Below, in pieces: positions 29,581-38,315 of a DNA stretch of 64,000 nt. The position numbers were made by a program, and so were the translations under genes. The notes below the pieces were generated by a model. The model was not told where the DNA came from, did not search any database, and worked only from the letters and a program-made list of their open reading frames with translations. The stretch spans positions 1 to 64,000 of the forward strand of contig CANIAL010000012.1 of NCBI GenBank assembly GCA_947465395.1, read 5' to 3'. The first letter of the stretch is position 1, and the number at the start of each line of letters is the position of its first letter. The DNA is from Alphaproteobacteria bacterium. GTDB taxonomy: Bacteria; Pseudomonadota; Alphaproteobacteria; Micropepsales; Micropepsaceae.

Positions 29581-29985
29581 ATGAAACAGATAATCGCCGC
29601 GCTGGCCTTGACGCTTCTGGCCCTGCCCGCGCTGGCGCAGACCGCCGCCACGGCCACGCCCGACGACCGCGCCCGCCAATGGCTGACCTTGGTAGATGAC
29701 GGCAATTATGCCGATGCCTTCAAGCAGATGGCGGCATCCGCAAAAAAAGCCGGTGAACAGTGCTGGGCCGACAAGACCAAATCCGTGCGCGAGCCCTTGG
29801 GCGCCATGTCCAGCCGCACCCTGAAAGACATCCAGCTTTCCAGGACCAGGCCCGGCATGCGCGATGGCCAGAACGCCACCGTGCGCTACGAGACCAGCTT
29901 CGCCAAGCGTGGCCTCGCCACCGAGACGCTGGTGCTGGTGTCCGAAGATGGCGGCTGGTCGGCCGTGCGCTACAGCATCAACTGA
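29581..29985 (+). CDS. Secreted DUF4019 protein
   Basis: 134 residues from ATG 29581, with signal peptide MKQIIAALALTLLALPALAQ. The mature part matches DUF4019: RQWLTLVDDGNYADAFKQMA, a central CWADKTKSVREPLGAMSSRT block and a C-terminal beta strand ending GGWSAVRYSIN. The family is periplasmic and of unknown function. No operon partner is evident. Confidence 0.82.
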   Translation: MKQIIAALALTLLALPALAQTAATATPDDRARQWLTLVDDGNYADAFKQMAASAKKAGEQCWADKTKSVREPLGAMSSRTLKDIQLSRTRPGMRDGQNATVRYETSFAKRGLATETLVLVSEDGGWSAVRYSIN

Positions 29986-30073
29986 ATTCGGGTGATTTTG
30001 CCCGGAATTTCTGTTCAGATTGGGTTCAGACGCAGGACACCAGACTGCACGGCATGAAACAGGGAGAGCCTAT

Positions 30074-30736
30074 ATGTTGAAATCCATTTTGTTCGGTGCC
30101 GCCGCCATTATGACCATTGGCGTCACCAGCCTGTCGGCGCAGCCGATGCCGCCGCGCGACCCGGACAATTACTACAGCCAGAATGACCGTGACGGTTTTT
30201 ACAACCGCGATGGCCGTTATCAACGCTTTTTCGATCGCCGCGACCGGCGCGACCGCTTCGACAACAATGACCGCCGCTTTGACAACGGCCCGCCGCCGCC
30301 GCAGGGCAATTTCTACCAGGAAGGCCGCTATGAACAGAATTGCCGCACCAACAACAACCAGGTCGCGGGCACCATCTTCGGCGCGCTTGCGGGCGGGTTG
30401 ATCGGTGGCGCGGCTTCACGCGGCAATGGCGGCGCCGTTGTCGGCGGCGCCGTGCTGGGCGGGTTGCTGGGCAATGTGGTCAGCCGTGACATGGACTGCG
30501 ACAGCCAGCCCGTCGCCTTCCGCACCTATGCCACCGGCCTGAACGGCGACCTCAACCGCCGCTCGGAATGGAGCCATGGCCAGTATCGCGGCACCTTCAC
30601 CCCCATCCGCGAATATCGCCGCGGCAACGTGGTCTGCCGCGAATTCACGGAAACCACCTATCGCCCCGGCGGCCAGAGCTTTACCCGCTCGGGCAGCGCC
30701 TGCCGCCGCCAGGACGGCAACTGGGATTTTGACTGA
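30074..30736 (+). CDS. Exported glycine-zipper (17-kDa surface antigen-like) protein
   Basis: 220 residues from ATG 30074 with AGGGAGAG upstream. Order: signal peptide (MLKSILFGAAAIMTIGVTSL, then SAQP), a disordered stretch full of Asp, Arg, Asn and Tyr (YNRDGRYQRFFDRRDRRDRF), a glycine-zipper segment (AGTIFGALAGGLIGGAASRG repeated as GGAVVGGAVLGGLLGNVVSR), and a C-terminal beta domain with paired Cys. This suggests an outer-membrane-associated envelope protein. It ends at a strong terminator. Confidence 0.78.
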   Translation: MLKSILFGAAAIMTIGVTSLSAQPMPPRDPDNYYSQNDRDGFYNRDGRYQRFFDRRDRRDRFDNNDRRFDNGPPPPQGNFYQEGRYEQNCRTNNNQVAGTIFGALAGGLIGGAASRGNGGAVVGGAVLGGLLGNVVSRDMDCDSQPVAFRTYATGLNGDLNRRSEWSHGQYRGTFTPIREYRRGNVVCREFTETTYRPGGQSFTRSGSACRRQDGNWDFD

Positions 30737-30785
30737 CCTTCATCAAGGTCATCAAAGCATCGCCTGAAACCTCTGCGATCACTGG

Positions 30786-30813
30786 AAAATCCCCGCCCAA
30801 AGCGGGGATTTTT
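30786..30813 (+). terminator. Rho-independent terminator
   Basis: AAAATCCCCGC (30786-30796), loop CCAAA, GCGGGGATTTT (30802-30812), then T residues. Perfect 11-bp stem; the A/T flanks make it potentially bidirectional. It ends the glycine-zipper transcript. Confidence 0.85.
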
Positions 30814-30929
30814 CTTTTCCGGCGATACCCAAAACCCCGCAAAGCTGGGTATTCGCCTTTTCCCGGCAAGGAATAGGTAACCATTGGTCCCTAGAATTGG
30901 GCCGGAAATCCAAGCGAAGTACCCCGCAA

Positions 30930-31508
30930 ATGTCAGAGACCTGGACGATCAGCGTGGGCGGCCGTGCCTATGGCCCCTACACCATTGACCAGATGCGCGC
31001 CTTCCATGCCGAAGGACGGCTGGCGGCCCATTCGCTGGCGGCGCGCGCGGGCGAAGAACAATTCCATCCCGCCGGCGAAGACCCCGAGCTGGCCACGCTG
31101 TTTCCCGACGCCGCCCCTCTGCCCGCGCCGGAAATCCGCGCCGAGACGCCCATCTCGCCCGAGCTGCCGCACAAGTTCGGCCGCGACGGCGATACCGATG
31201 GCGAACGCAACCGCTATGTCATCATTTCCGACATGAAGTCCGGCTCCATCAGCGCGCTGGAAGAGGAAATCTTCAACCTGGGCCCGGCCTATCGCTTCAT
31301 GCCGCAGGCCTGGATTCTCACCAGCGATATCTCACTCAGTTCCATCCGCGGCGGCCTGATCCAGAAGCTGGGCAAGCTGGACACGCTGTTCGTGGTGGAC
31401 ACCGCCCATGACAAGGCGGCCTGGTTCAATTTCGGCCCCGAGGCCGATACCAAGGTGCGCCGCCTCTGGTCGCGCGCGCCCGAGATGCCTGCCCGCAAGG
31501 CCGGCTAA
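30930..31508 (+). CDS. GYF_2-domain protein of unknown function
   Basis: 192 residues from ATG 30930. The N-terminal 50 residues resemble GYF_2 domains (WTISVGGRAYGPYTIDQMRA, then FHAEGRLAAHSLAAR), which bind proline-rich peptides. A linker rich in Pro and Glu follows, then an unrecognised C-terminal domain (RNRYVIISDMKSGSISALEE; LDTLFVVDTAHDKAAWFNFG). No signal peptide, so probably cytoplasmic. No partner gene is evident. Confidence 0.65.
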   Translation: MSETWTISVGGRAYGPYTIDQMRAFHAEGRLAAHSLAARAGEEQFHPAGEDPELATLFPDAAPLPAPEIRAETPISPELPHKFGRDGDTDGERNRYVIISDMKSGSISALEEEIFNLGPAYRFMPQAWILTSDISLSSIRGGLIQKLGKLDTLFVVDTAHDKAAWFNFGPEADTKVRRLWSRAPEMPARKAG

Positions 31509-31710
31509 GCGTCACCAAAGCTTCGCTTCAAACTTTTCCGCTGGTCCGCGAAACCCGCTACGCTAAACACAGCGTCGCGATTCGCTTGGGGGCCAGCCTG
31601 GTGCTTTTACGCACTGCGTTAGACACCATACCGCAAGGCCCATTGGCCTCCCTCGCCGCTACGCCCAACACCCGTCTCACCAACATAATGTCTGATCACC
31701 TGGAGCACCC

Positions 31711-32451
31711 ATGGCGAAGCGTTCCGCGCGTTCAAAGTCCCGTGACCATGCCCATAATGTTCACCCGCTCTTCCCGCAACGCGGCGCCTGGAGCCCGCAC
31801 ACCCACGACGAAGACACGCGCGACCGCAAGTATGTAAAAAACATCAGGGCCATGAGCCCGGCCCAGCAGCAACTGATGGACGCGATTGACGAGCGTTCCG
31901 TGGTGCTGGCGCTGGGTCCTGCCGGCACCGGCAAGACGTATCTGGCCATCGCAAAAGCCGTGGAAGCCCTGGAAGCCGGAAAAGTCGGCCGCATCGTGCT
32001 GTCGCGCCCGGCGGTGGAAGCCGGTGAATCGCTGGGCTTCCTGCCCGGCGATCTTCAGGAAAAACTCGCGCCCTATCTGCGGCCGCTTTACGACGCGCTC
32101 AACGAAAGGCTGGGCACCAAGCGGCTGAAGTCATTGCTGGCAGACGGCACCATCGAGATCGCGCCCGTGGCCTACATGCGCGGGCGCACTTTAAGCGAAT
32201 GTTTCGTGGTGATAGACGAAGCCCAGAACTGCACCTATGGCCAGATCAAGATGCTGCTGACGCGGCTGGGCTGGCGCTCGACCATGGTGCTGACCGGCGA
32301 TCCCGACCAGACGGACCTGCTGCCGGGCATGTCGGGCCTTGCCGATATCGCCTCGCGCCTGGACAAGCTGCCGGATGTGCCGGTGGTGCGTTTGGCCGAC
32401 AGCGATATCGTCCGGCATCCGCTCGTGGCTTCCATGTTGACCGTTCTTTAG
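31711..32451 (+). CDS. PhoH-family P-loop ATPase
   Basis: 246 residues. Walker A GPAGTGKT near residues 69-76, LSRPAVEAGESLGFLPGDLQ, Walker B CFVVIDEAQNCTYGQIKM, and sensor LTGDPDQTDL. This is a stand-alone PhoH domain after a ~50-residue basic N-terminus, without the PIN or KH domains of some relatives. Such proteins are linked to RNA metabolism and stress; the precise role is unknown. The 202-base gap upstream shows no gene. CACCTGGAG precedes the ATG. Confidence 0.88.
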   Translation: MAKRSARSKSRDHAHNVHPLFPQRGAWSPHTHDEDTRDRKYVKNIRAMSPAQQQLMDAIDERSVVLALGPAGTGKTYLAIAKAVEALEAGKVGRIVLSRPAVEAGESLGFLPGDLQEKLAPYLRPLYDALNERLGTKRLKSLLADGTIEIAPVAYMRGRTLSECFVVIDEAQNCTYGQIKMLLTRLGWRSTMVLTGDPDQTDLLPGMSGLADIASRLDKLPDVPVVRLADSDIVRHPLVASMLTVL

Positions 32452-32531
32452 AACAATCAGCGCGCCTCGGTTCTGTTTATTTATTACCCCCATCTGTCCG
32501 CCACGCGGGCAAGCCCGCTATCGGACATCTT

Positions 32532-32559
32532 CCCCCGCCGTTCGCTACGCTGGCGGGGG
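32532..32559. repeat. Dispersed GC-rich palindrome, variant copy
   Basis: CCCCCGCC...GGCGGGGG arms with a changed centre (GTTCGCTACGCT). An upstream flank ACCCCCATCTGTCCGCC (from 32487) matches the other family members. It sits between phoH and the convergent membrane-protein gene. Confidence 0.65.
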
Positions 32560-32584
32560 AAGAAAGCCGGTGAACGTTGCGGGA

Positions 32585-32872
32585 CTAGCTGAGTGTTTTA
32601 ATCAGCACGATGCCCAAAGCCAGCGCCCAATAGCTGGCGATCATCAGCGCAAAACCGTACGCGGCGGGTGAACAGGTGCGGGACTTGAAAGACCGTGTGG
32701 CGTTCTCCAGGAGCACGCTGGCGCCCGCCACGATCATCACCACGCAATAGGCCATCCGCGCGGGCGTGCTTTTGGGCTTCCTGGCCATGATGCGGTAAAG
32801 ATTGGCCGCGATGCCGGACAGGCAAAGCCCGCCCGTGAAGGCAAAGAGAACCAGCAGGATATTCCTCAGCAC
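32585..32872 (-). CDS. Small membrane protein of unknown function
   Basis: 95 residues from GTG 32872, chosen because AAGGGA lies 7 bases upstream; a TTG at 32878 is the alternative. Three hydrophobic helices are evident (NILLVLFAFTGGLCLSGIAA; RMAYCVVMIVAGASVLLEN; YGFALMIASYWALALGIVLI). No family recognised. It follows the 42-codon gene by 12 bases, so the two are likely co-transcribed. Confidence 0.65.
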   Translation of the reverse strand: MLRNILLVLFAFTGGLCLSGIAANLYRIMARKPKSTPARMAYCVVMIVAGASVLLENATRSFKSRTCSPAAYGFALMIASYWALALGIVLIKTLS

Positions 32873-32884
32873 CGGCAAATCCCT

Positions 32885-33013
32885 TCAGCGGTGATGCGTT
32901 GCGGCCAGTTCGGCCCGCATCTGGTGCAGCCGCGCTTGCGAGGGATGGGCCGCCGTGCCCGTGATCCAGGCCGCCAGGGTGAAGCAGATCAGGGCGTTGA
33001 AGATAAGGCGCAT
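32885..33013 (-). CDS. Possible 42-residue small protein
   Basis: ATG 33013 to TGA 32885 encodes a protein with a hydrophobic N-terminal segment (RLIFNALICFTLAAWITGTA) and a short basic, His-containing tail (HPSQARLHQ...THHR). It could be a single-pass membrane peptide or a small exported protein. No strong Shine-Dalgarno sequence. Tight spacing with the next membrane-protein gene supports it. Confidence 0.45.
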   Translation of the reverse strand: MRLIFNALICFTLAAWITGTAAHPSQARLHQMRAELAATHHR

Positions 33014-33109
33014 GTGCCAGCCTGGGACGGATAGAGGTTTCCGGGTCACGCCTCGCAAGAATTGGGCTGGACGCCTCTCGGCCCTGGCCGCGCGGTGCTA
33101 AAAACCCCC

Positions 33110-33811
33110 ATGACCAACCCAGACAGCGAGATTCACCGCCATTCCGGCTGGGTTGTTCCGGGCGTGCTGCTGCTGGCGCTGGCGGTGCTGTGCGGGGCTT
33201 TCCTGCTCTATTACCTGCGTCCCGCCTCGTTCCGGGACAGGAACCCGGCCAGCGCCCAGACCATGACGCGACTTTCGGTGCGGGGCGTGGGCTTCGCCAT
33301 TCCCGCCAATTACGTGGAATCGCGGCGGCGCGGCGGCGACACCGACGTGGTGCCGCTGTTCGCGGCCCTGCCCGACCTGCGCGGCTTTTCGCAAAGTGAA
33401 GCGGGCCTGTTCCTGGGCAACAGCGCTGACTCTCCCATCGTGCATCTGCTGATCCGCGCCGACAGCAACGGCCTGGATGCGGCGGCGCGCCTGGCGCGCA
33501 TCTACCAGCCCTATTTTGTAGCTGCGAATGGCGAGGCGGCGGATTTCGGATTGACGCGCTATGGCTTCCGCGCCGATTCCGGTTATGGCCGCAATGACCT
33601 TTATGTGGGCAATGGCGACAGCGGCATGATCCTGATGCTATGCGAGCGCCCGGCCCAGGATGTTCCCAGCCCCAACTGCCTGGCCATTGACCATCCCATC
33701 GCGCCCGGCGTGAACCTGTCCTGGCGCTTCAAGCGCGCGCAGCTGGCCCATTGGCGGCAGATCGGCGACGGCGCCAACCGCCTTGTGGCGGGCTTCCGCG
33801 ACAAGGGCTAG
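33110..33811 (+). CDS. Single-pass membrane protein of unknown function
   Basis: 233 residues from ATG 33110. One N-terminal membrane helix (GWVVPGVLLLALAVLCGAFL) is followed by a large, presumably periplasmic domain with two Cys (LMLCERPAQ, SPNCLAID). No domain recognised. Its stop overlaps the stop of the convergent DUF3126 gene by 3 bases. Confidence 0.65.
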   Translation: MTNPDSEIHRHSGWVVPGVLLLALAVLCGAFLLYYLRPASFRDRNPASAQTMTRLSVRGVGFAIPANYVESRRRGGDTDVVPLFAALPDLRGFSQSEAGLFLGNSADSPIVHLLIRADSNGLDAAARLARIYQPYFVAANGEAADFGLTRYGFRADSGYGRNDLYVGNGDSGMILMLCERPAQDVPSPNCLAIDHPIAPGVNLSWRFKRAQLAHWRQIGDGANRLVAGFRDKG

Positions 33812-34038
33812 CGGGCGGGCGCGGGCGGTTCCGGCAAATCCATTTCCAGGATCGCCATGTTGAAGGCATAGGAGACTTCGTCGTCTTCCTCGTCCTTGAA
33901 GAGCACGCCCACGAATTCGCCATTCACCTGCACCTCGACCGAGTCCGCCTGCTTGGGGCGTTCGACAATGGTGATGGTGTCCAGGCGGAACAGGTTGCGC
34001 AGGTATTTTTCCAGGCGCCAGATTTCGCTGCGGGTCAC
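33808..34038 (-). CDS. DUF3126 family protein
   Basis: 76 residues from GTG 34038, which has AAGGA 8 bases upstream. Family features: SEIWRLEKYLRNLFR at the N-terminus, ITIVERPKQADSVEVQV, and GVLFKDEEDDEVSYAFNMAI followed by LEMDL. Small acidic cytoplasmic protein typical of alphaproteobacteria, function unknown. It lies 53 bases downstream of cysE on the same strand, a neighbourhood I associate with this family. Confidence 0.82.
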   Translation of the reverse strand: MTRSEIWRLEKYLRNLFRLDTITIVERPKQADSVEVQVNGEFVGVLFKDEEDDEVSYAFNMAILEMDLPEPPAPAR

Positions 34039-34091
34039 GGGATCATTCCTTTTGGCAACACGTCTTGAACTCGCACGGCAAACGCAACCCG

Positions 34092-34904
34092 TCAATCGCT
34101 ATCGTCTTCGATCAAATGGTTCATTTCCTGTGACGGGCGTGCGACACCGGCGCAATTCACCAGCCGCGCCGGAACGCCCACCGCCGTGCATCCCGGCGGC
34201 ACCGATTTCAGCACCACCGAGCCCGCACCCACGCGGGCATATTCGCCGATCTCGATATGGCCCAGGATTTTCGCGCCGATGGAAAGTAGCACGCCGCGCC
34301 GAATGATGGGGTGGCGGTTGCCGCCTTCCTTGCCGGTGCCGCCCAATGTGACGCCATGCAGCATGGAGACATCATCTTCGACAATGGCGGTCTCCCCGAT
34401 CACCACCCCGGTGGCATGATCGATCATGATGCCGCGGCCCAGTTTCGCCGCCGGGTGAATGTCCACCGCGAAAAGCTGCGAGATGCGGCTTTGGAAAAAC
34501 AGGGCCAGCGGGCGGCGGTCCACCGTCCACAGATGATGCGCCACGCGGTAGCATTGCAGCGCCTGGAAACCCTTGTAGTAAAGAAAGGCCTCGGCCAGCG
34601 TCTGGCAGGCGGGATCGCGCTCCAGCACCGCCGACAGATCGGCCCGCGCCGCCGCCCCGATCTCGGGATCGGCCGCCATCGCGGCCTCGAAAATTTCGCT
34701 GGCCGCGAAAGCGCCCAAATCATCGCCGCCCATCTTGCGCGCCAAATAATAGGCCAGCGCCTCTTCCAGGCGGCCATGGCGCAGGATGCTGGCATCCAGG
34801 AATGCGGCCAGCGCCACTTCCCGCGCCGCCATGGCTTCCGCCTCGCCGCGCAGCCTCGTCCAGACCGGGTCCAGCGCCGCCAGTTTTTCGCGTGTGATCG
34901 CCAT
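34092..34904 (-). CDS. cysE: Serine O-acetyltransferase
   Basis: 270 residues. An N-terminal helical domain (DPVWTRLRGEAEAMAAREVA) is followed by a left-handed beta helix with hexapeptide repeats: IHPAAKLGRGIMIDHATGVV, VIGETAIVEDDVSMLHGVTL and GTGKEGGNRHPIIRRGVLLS. The active-site His/Asp pair is in the HPAA...DHATG region. It makes O-acetylserine for cysteine synthesis. No other cys gene is nearby. Confidence 0.94.
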   Translation of the reverse strand: MAITREKLAALDPVWTRLRGEAEAMAAREVALAAFLDASILRHGRLEEALAYYLARKMGGDDLGAFAASEIFEAAMAADPEIGAAARADLSAVLERDPACQTLAEAFLYYKGFQALQCYRVAHHLWTVDRRPLALFFQSRISQLFAVDIHPAAKLGRGIMIDHATGVVIGETAIVEDDVSMLHGVTLGGTGKEGGNRHPIIRRGVLLSIGAKILGHIEIGEYARVGAGSVVLKSVPPGCTAVGVPARLVNCAGVARPSQEMNHLIEDDSD

Positions 34905-34978
34905 GTGACCTTTTAACCGGAAGCGGGGCGCAGATCAAAAATGCTGGCGGTGGGGACATGTTCCCGTAAGATAAGCAG

Positions 34979-35572
34979 ATGAGCAAAGACGATACCGCAC
35001 CCCTGAACCTTCCCGCCCCCGATGCCATGGACCTGCTTTTGAGCCGCCGTTCAGGCTCGGCCAAAGCCATGACGGCGCCGGGGCCATCCAGGAAACAGAC
35101 CCTGCAAATCTTGCAGGCCGGCGCCCGCGCCCCCGATCACGGCAAGCTGTTTCCATGGCGTTTCATCGTGTTCGAAGGCAAGGGCCGGGAGCGGGCGGGC
35201 GACATACTGGCCGACGCCGCGAAGGCCGATGACGAACGCGCCAAGCAGGTGGAGGAAGAACGCGCCCGCTTCCTGCGCGCGCCATTGGTGATCGGCGTCA
35301 TCAGTGGCCCACGCGAACTCATCAAGATTCCCGTGTGGGAACAGGAATTGTCGGCGGGCGCGGTCTGCCAGAACATATTGGTGGCGGCGCACAGCCTGGG
35401 CTTTGTGGGGAACTGGCTGACGGAATGGTACGCCTATCATCCGGCCGTGAAGGAAAAGCTTGGGCTGAAGCCGGGCGAACGCGTGGCGGGCTTCATCTAT
35501 ATCGGCACGCCGGGGAACGAACTGGAAGAACGCCCGCGCCCCGACATGGAAAAGATCGTGCGGTTCTTTTAG
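34979..35572 (+). CDS. Nitroreductase family protein (YdjA-like)
   Basis: 197 residues. FMN-binding motif LLSRRSGSAKAM near residue 20, a substrate-pocket block ARAPDHGKLFPWRFIVFEGK near 48, and GWV-type C-terminal LGFVGNWLTEWYAYHPAVKE. This is the minimal YdjA-type flavin reductase using NAD(P)H; the natural substrate is unknown. It diverges from cysE. Confidence 0.85.
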   Translation: MSKDDTAPLNLPAPDAMDLLLSRRSGSAKAMTAPGPSRKQTLQILQAGARAPDHGKLFPWRFIVFEGKGRERAGDILADAAKADDERAKQVEEERARFLRAPLVIGVISGPRELIKIPVWEQELSAGAVCQNILVAAHSLGFVGNWLTEWYAYHPAVKEKLGLKPGERVAGFIYIGTPGNELEERPRPDMEKIVRFF

Positions 35573-35658
35573 TAAGCCAGCATCAGGCTGTAGGCGATAT
35601 AGCCCAGCGCCAAAGCGGCGGGAACGGCGGCGGGAATCCAGGTCTGGACGGTCTGCAT
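35569..35658 (-). CDS. Possible 29-residue membrane peptide
   Basis: ATG 35658 to TAA 35569 encodes a short peptide dominated by one hydrophobic helix (WIPAAVPAALALGYIAYSLM). It overlaps the nitroreductase stop, tail to tail. The ribosome site is weak. Reported because the composition is strongly membrane-like; without homology evidence it remains tentative. Confidence 0.35.
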   Translation of the reverse strand: MQTVQTWIPAAVPAALALGYIAYSLMLAY

Positions 35659-35751
35659 GGGAATCGTCTCTAGGGGTGCGGGCCTGAAATAGCCCCTTGG
35701 CGCACGAATACCATGGCGGGGCGGCAATGCGTGGCCCGCATGCCCCCGCGT

Positions 35752-36381
35752 TTAAGGAATGCCCAGCAATTTGTGGGTTTGCAGCGACAGCCGCCAGCGC
35801 GGGTTAGCCATGCAATAGGCGATGGCCGCCTGCGTGTTTGCAGTCCGCTCCGTGTTGTCCATGGGTTGCAGGAAGAAATGCGTGAAATCCTGGTCCGTAA
35901 AGCGTTCCGGTTCCGCGCCCGCCTGCGGATAAACCAGCTTCAATTCACTGCCGCGTTTCAAAACCTGCTGCGATCCCGCCTTGGGACTGACGCAGATCCA
36001 GTCAATGCCCGGCGGCGGCATCAGGGTGCCGTTGGTTTCAATCCCGATTTCAAATCCCGCCTCATGCAGCGCCGCGATGGCGGGCGCATCAAGCTGCAAC
36101 AGCGGCTCGCCGCCGGTGCAGACGATATAGGGCTTGCCCTCACCCACCCAGGCGGCACGCGCCGCGCTTGCCAGCGCCGCCGCATCCGCGAATTTGCCCC
36201 CGCCCGGGCCGTCCACGCCCACGAAATCCGTATCGCAGAATTGGCAGGTGGCGGCGGCGCGGTCGCGCTCAAGCCCGCTCCACAGGTTGCAACCCGCGAA
36301 ACGCAGGAACACGGCGGCGCGGCCCGTCTGCGCGCCTTCGCCCTGCAAGGTGTAATAAATTTCCTTGACGCTATAGGTCAT
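35752..36381 (-). CDS. queE: 7-carboxy-7-deazaguanine synthase
   Basis: 209 residues from ATG 36381, which overlaps the queC stop (ATGA). Radical SAM enzyme converting 6-carboxytetrahydropterin to CDG. N-terminal [20 protein letters not shown]; the cluster motif is [20 protein letters not shown], i.e. C-x14-C-x2-C rather than CxxxCxxC. This expanded loop is known from Burkholderia-type Que[10 protein letters not shown] and ETNGT follow. Confidence 0.94.
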   Translation of the reverse strand: MTYSVKEIYYTLQGEGAQTGRAAVFLRFAGCNLWSGLERDRAAATCQFCDTDFVGVDGPGGGKFADAAALASAARAAWVGEGKPYIVCTGGEPLLQLDAPAIAALHEAGFEIGIETNGTLMPPPGIDWICVSPKAGSQQVLKRGSELKLVYPQAGAEPERFTDQDFTHFFLQPMDNTERTANTQAAIAYCMANPRWRLSLQTHKLLGIP

Positions 36382-37094
36382 GCTTCCGAAGAGTGTTTGG
36401 GCGCCGACATGTACTGGGCATAGCCGCTTGCGCGCAATTTGCAGGCGGGGCATTCGCCGCAGCCCTGCCCCCAGTCATGCCGTGCGGGCGATGCCTCGTA
36501 GCACGTCACGGTCTGCGCCCGGATCAGATCCACCAGCACCGCGCCGCCCAGCTTTTCCGCCAGCGTCCATGTCGCGGCCTTGTCCAGCCACATCAGCGGC
36601 GTATGGATGCGGACTTCCCGGGCCAGCCCCAATGTCAGCGCATTGGCCGTGGCCTGGATGGTGTCATGGCGGCAATCGGGATAGCCGGAAAAATCCGTCT
36701 CGCACATGCCGCCCACCAGATCGGCAATGCCGCGCCGGTAGCCCAGCGCCGCGGCGGCGGTCAAAAACATCAGGTTGCGCCCCGGAACAAACGTGTTGGG
36801 CAAGCCGTCCTGCCCCATGGCGATCACCATGGATTCAGTCAGCGCGCTGCCGCCAATCGCGGCGGGCGCTGACAGAGGAATAAGGTGGTCGTCACCCAGC
36901 CGCGCCGCCCATGCGGGATATTGCGCGCGGATGGCGGCCAGCAGTACCGGCCGCGCCGCCAGCTCGGCCCGGTGGCGCTGGCCATAATCAAAGCCCAGCG
37001 TTTCCACATGGGCGTAATTCTCCAGCGCCCAGGCCAGGCACACCGTGGAGTCCTGGCCGCCGGAAAACAGCACCAATGCCGATTGGTCATTCAT
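36378..37094 (-). CDS. queC: 7-cyano-7-deazaguanine (preQ0) synthase
   Basis: 238 residues. PP-loop ATPase motif [16 protein letters not shown] near residue 9, [29 protein letters not shown], and a C-terminal zinc site [15 protein letters not shown]. It converts CDG to preQ0 with ATP and ammonia. Translationally coupled to queE; the product feeds QueF, encoded at 15.9 kb. Confidence 0.96.
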   Translation of the reverse strand: MNDQSALVLFSGGQDSTVCLAWALENYAHVETLGFDYGQRHRAELAARPVLLAAIRAQYPAWAARLGDDHLIPLSAPAAIGGSALTESMVIAMGQDGLPNTFVPGRNLMFLTAAAALGYRRGIADLVGGMCETDFSGYPDCRHDTIQATANALTLGLAREVRIHTPLMWLDKAATWTLAEKLGGAVLVDLIRAQTVTCYEASPARHDWGQGCGECPACKLRASGYAQYMSAPKHSSEA

Positions 37095-37195
37095 GCGGGG
37101 CTGTTTAGCCGCTCGCCCAACTCAAATCCAATGCAGGCTTGGCATTGCCGCTGCCCGCATGGGAAAAGCAGCAATGACCCCGCGCCCACATCCCC

Positions 37196-37795
37196 ATGCC
37201 TAGCCAAAAAAGAGCGTGGCAGCGCATGCTCAGTGGGCGGCGGCTGGACCTGCTGGAACCCAGTCCCCTGGATATCGAGATCGCCGACATCGCCCATGGC
37301 CTGGCCCGGGTGGCCCGCTGGAACGGCCAGACCAAGGGCCCCCACGCCTTCTCGGTCGCCCAGCATTGCGTGCTGGTGGAACGGCTGGTGGCCGACCTCA
37401 GCCCCCGCCTGTCCCGCGAGGCCCGGCTGATGGCCCTGCTGCATGATGCCCCGGAATATGTTGTCGGCGATCTCATCAGCCCCTTCAAGGCGGCAATCGG
37501 CATGGATTACAAGGATTTGGAGCATAAACTTCAGGCGGCCATCCATCTGCGCTTTGGCCTGCCCGCCATCGTCCCCAAGCCGCTGGCGACCCTGTTCAAG
37601 AAGGCCGACCACCTCTCGGCCTATTACGAGGCCACCCAGCTTGCCGGGTTCGAGGAGGGAGAAGCCCGCCGCCTGTTCGGGGCGCCGCCCAAGAGCCTGA
37701 AAACGCCCCGGCTGGTGCCCCTGCCCACGGCGGATGCGCAAGACCAGTTCCTGGAACGGTTCCGCCGCCTGGATGCCACAAAATCTGGCATATGA
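37196..37795 (+). CDS. HD-domain hydrolase, YfbR-like
   Basis: 199 residues. HD-superfamily metal site: His in GPHAFSVAQHCVLV near residue 54, the HD pair in ALLHDAPEYVVGDLISPFKA near 82, and a distal Asp in FKKADHLSAYYE near 140. Resembles YfbR-type 5'-deoxynucleotidases, though specificity is unproven. First gene of a three-gene plus-strand operon with a phosphatase-like gene (8-base gap) and the nadQ-like regulator. Confidence 0.8.
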   Translation: MPSQKRAWQRMLSGRRLDLLEPSPLDIEIADIAHGLARVARWNGQTKGPHAFSVAQHCVLVERLVADLSPRLSREARLMALLHDAPEYVVGDLISPFKAAIGMDYKDLEHKLQAAIHLRFGLPAIVPKPLATLFKKADHLSAYYEATQLAGFEEGEARRLFGAPPKSLKTPRLVPLPTADAQDQFLERFRRLDATKSGI

Positions 37796-37802
37796 TCGGG
37801 CC

Positions 37803-38315
37803 ATGTCCCGGCTGGTCGTCACCCCCTATTCCGCCCTCTCCGAGATGCTGGAAAGTCACCAGCCCTCGCATCTGGTGAGCCTGCTGTCGCCGCAGCAGAT
37901 GGAATCCGTGGCCGATTTCACCGGCGAGCATCTGCGGCTGGAGCTGGATGATGTGGCGGAGGCCACGCCCGGCCGCCTGGCTCCCAGCGCCAGCCAGATG
38001 CAATCGCTGATCATCTTCGCGCGCGGCTGGGAGGCACGCGCACCCATACTGCTGCATTGCTGGGCGGGGGTCAGCCGCTCCATGGCCGCCGCCATGACAA
38101 TCCTCTGCGACCGGCTTGGCATGGACAGCGAAATCAAGGTCGCCCGCGCCATGCGGCGGCGCGCACCCTTCGCCCGGCCCAATGTCTTGATGGTGCGCCA
38201 TGCCGATGATGTGCTGGGGCGTGGCGGGCGCCTGAATGCGGCGCTTAACACCATGGGCAATGCCCTTCCCGTCGCGGAAGGCAGCGCCACATCCTTTCCG
38301 CTGGAAAAATTATGA
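37803..38315 (+). CDS. Dual-specificity/tyrosine phosphatase-like protein
   Basis: 170 residues from ATG 37803. The PTP signature appears as LLHCWAGVSRSMAAAMTIL near residue 82 (C-x5-R with catalytic Cys and Arg). An upstream short Asp-containing loop (LELDDVAEA) may supply the general acid. Proteins of this type occur widely in alphaproteobacteria with unknown substrates. It overlaps the next start by 4 bases (ATGA). Confidence 0.78.
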   Translation: MSRLVVTPYSALSEMLESHQPSHLVSLLSPQQMESVADFTGEHLRLELDDVAEATPGRLAPSASQMQSLIIFARGWEARAPILLHCWAGVSRSMAAAMTILCDRLGMDSEIKVARAMRRRAPFARPNVLMVRHADDVLGRGGRLNAALNTMGNALPVAEGSATSFPLEKL

